DNA of 52,724 nt, taken from contig NZ_JAHFUW010000031.1 of assembly GCF_023264855.1 (NCBI RefSeq), positions 1 through 52,724 of the forward strand, given 5' to 3'. The notes below the pieces were generated by a model that searched no databases, was not told where the DNA came from, and saw nothing but the letters and a program-made list of their open reading frames with translations. This DNA is from Herbiconiux sp. (GTDB taxonomy: Bacteria; Actinomycetota; Actinomycetes; Actinomycetales; Microbacteriaceae). Both the position numbers and the translations under genes were made by a program. Positions within the stretch are counted from its first letter, which is position 1, and every line of letters begins with the position of its first letter. Positions 52,349 to 52,724 of the stretch are shown piece by piece.

Positions 52349-52724
52349 GTGAGCGGGGCTGCGGATGCGGCGACGCCGGAAGGCGGCGTCATCCTGAAAT
52401 CCCGGGTGCTGCTGCTGGATCAGGCCGGCCGCACCCTCCTCTTCTACACACGCGCCGACGTGGCCACCCACCCCACCAGGTGGCTCACGCCGGGCGGCCA
52501 CCTCGAGCCGGGCGAGTCGCACCTCGACGGCGCGGTGCGCGAGCTGTTCGAGGAGACCGGGCTCGTCATCGCTCCCGAGGCGTTCGGCGAGCCGTTCTGG
52601 AGCCGGGACTTCGTGGCCGAGCCCGCCGACGGGGTGCTTCGGGACTATCACGAGGAGTGGTACGTGCTGAGGGTGCCGGCCTTCGATCCGGTGTCCGCCG
52701 GGTGGACGCCCGAGGAGCACGTCG
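52349..52724 (+). CDS. NUDIX hydrolase, 5' part (runs off the window)
   Basis: GTG at 52349 after GGAGGAG; 125 residues are visible before the window ends. A full NUDIX box is present (GGHLEPGESHLDGAVRE, then EETG), preceded by RVLLLDQAGRTLLFY. It hydrolyses a nucleoside diphosphate linked to another moiety; the substrate is unknown. 26 nt after the SDR gene and probably co-transcribed. Confidence 0.88.
   Translation, partial: MSGAADAATPEGGVILKSRVLLLDQAGRTLLFYTRADVATHPTRWLTPGGHLEPGESHLDGAVRELFEETGLVIAPEAFGEPFWSRDFVAEPADGVLRDYHEEWYVLRVPAFDPVSAGWTPEEHV

Overview
The window is a high-GC, densely packed actinobacterial chromosome segment. Its gene content points to the Micrococcales and most likely the family Microbacteriaceae: a SufBDC operon containing a Rieske gene, mycothiol ligase MshC, PafB/PafC, RbpA, a divergent GlgC/GlgM pair, a DUF222-HNH protein, and many promoters whose -10 box lies 6-8 nt before the start codon, predicting leaderless mRNAs. 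Almost all of it is core chromosome. The accessory material is small: an IS-remnant/REP/HNH patch at 7.3-9.1 kb, an SRPBCC pseudogene at 21.8-22.1 kb and a large palindrome at 29.0 kb.

Layout. 0-5 kb: end of a Fe-S assembly operon (sufB'-sufD-Rieske-sufC-sufT), a terminator, then an ABC-F ATPase. 5.1-6.5 kb (minus): SURF1, a small Cys-containing protein and a DUF3099 protein, divergent from fabG. 7.3-9.1 kb: frameshifted IS5/IS427-type transposase tail, inverted REP pair, HNH endonuclease. 9.1-17.2 kb: serB, then carbohydrate storage (glgC divergent from glgM; treS further on) with an ABC ATPase, ribosomal protein L31 type B, a HEAT-like protein and a DEDDh exonuclease between. 17.3-23.2 kb: hydrolase, glycosyltransferase, phosphatase, sirtuin, SpoU-type RNA methyltransferase, decayed SRPBCC gene, Mn-catalase. 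23.3-33.5 kb: amino-acid permease, D,D-carboxypeptidase, SGNH hydrolase, SF2 helicase, palindrome, POT transporter, VOC protein, small membrane protein, molybdenum oxidoreductase with an FNR-type reductase, DUF1269 protein, tRNA-Leu(GAG). 33.5-49.1 kb: M20 peptidase, uppP, mshC, PAC2 protein, HAD phosphatase, trmI, FKBP-like lipoprotein, pafB, pafC, a small membrane protein, tatA, tatC, helY, lnt, rbpA. 49.2-52.7 kb: GDPD, SPFH and NfeD genes, an SDR, and a truncated NUDIX gene.

How the genes connect. GlgC makes ADP-glucose, GlgM uses it, and TreS interconverts maltose and trehalose, so three steps of alpha-glucan/trehalose metabolism lie within 8 kb. The trmI-to-helY block follows the mycobacterial order, but the Pup-proteasome genes expected between trmI and pafB are absent, while the DNA-damage regulators pafB/pafC remain. 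Two sites that fit the PafBC-dependent RecA-NDp promoter pattern (TTGTCRGTG-N8-TANNNT) lie before treS and before the SF2 helicase. I regard these as the most testable new observation. I see no CRISPR array, prophage, secondary-metabolite cluster or recognisable defence island, and I do not claim a wholly new multi-gene system.
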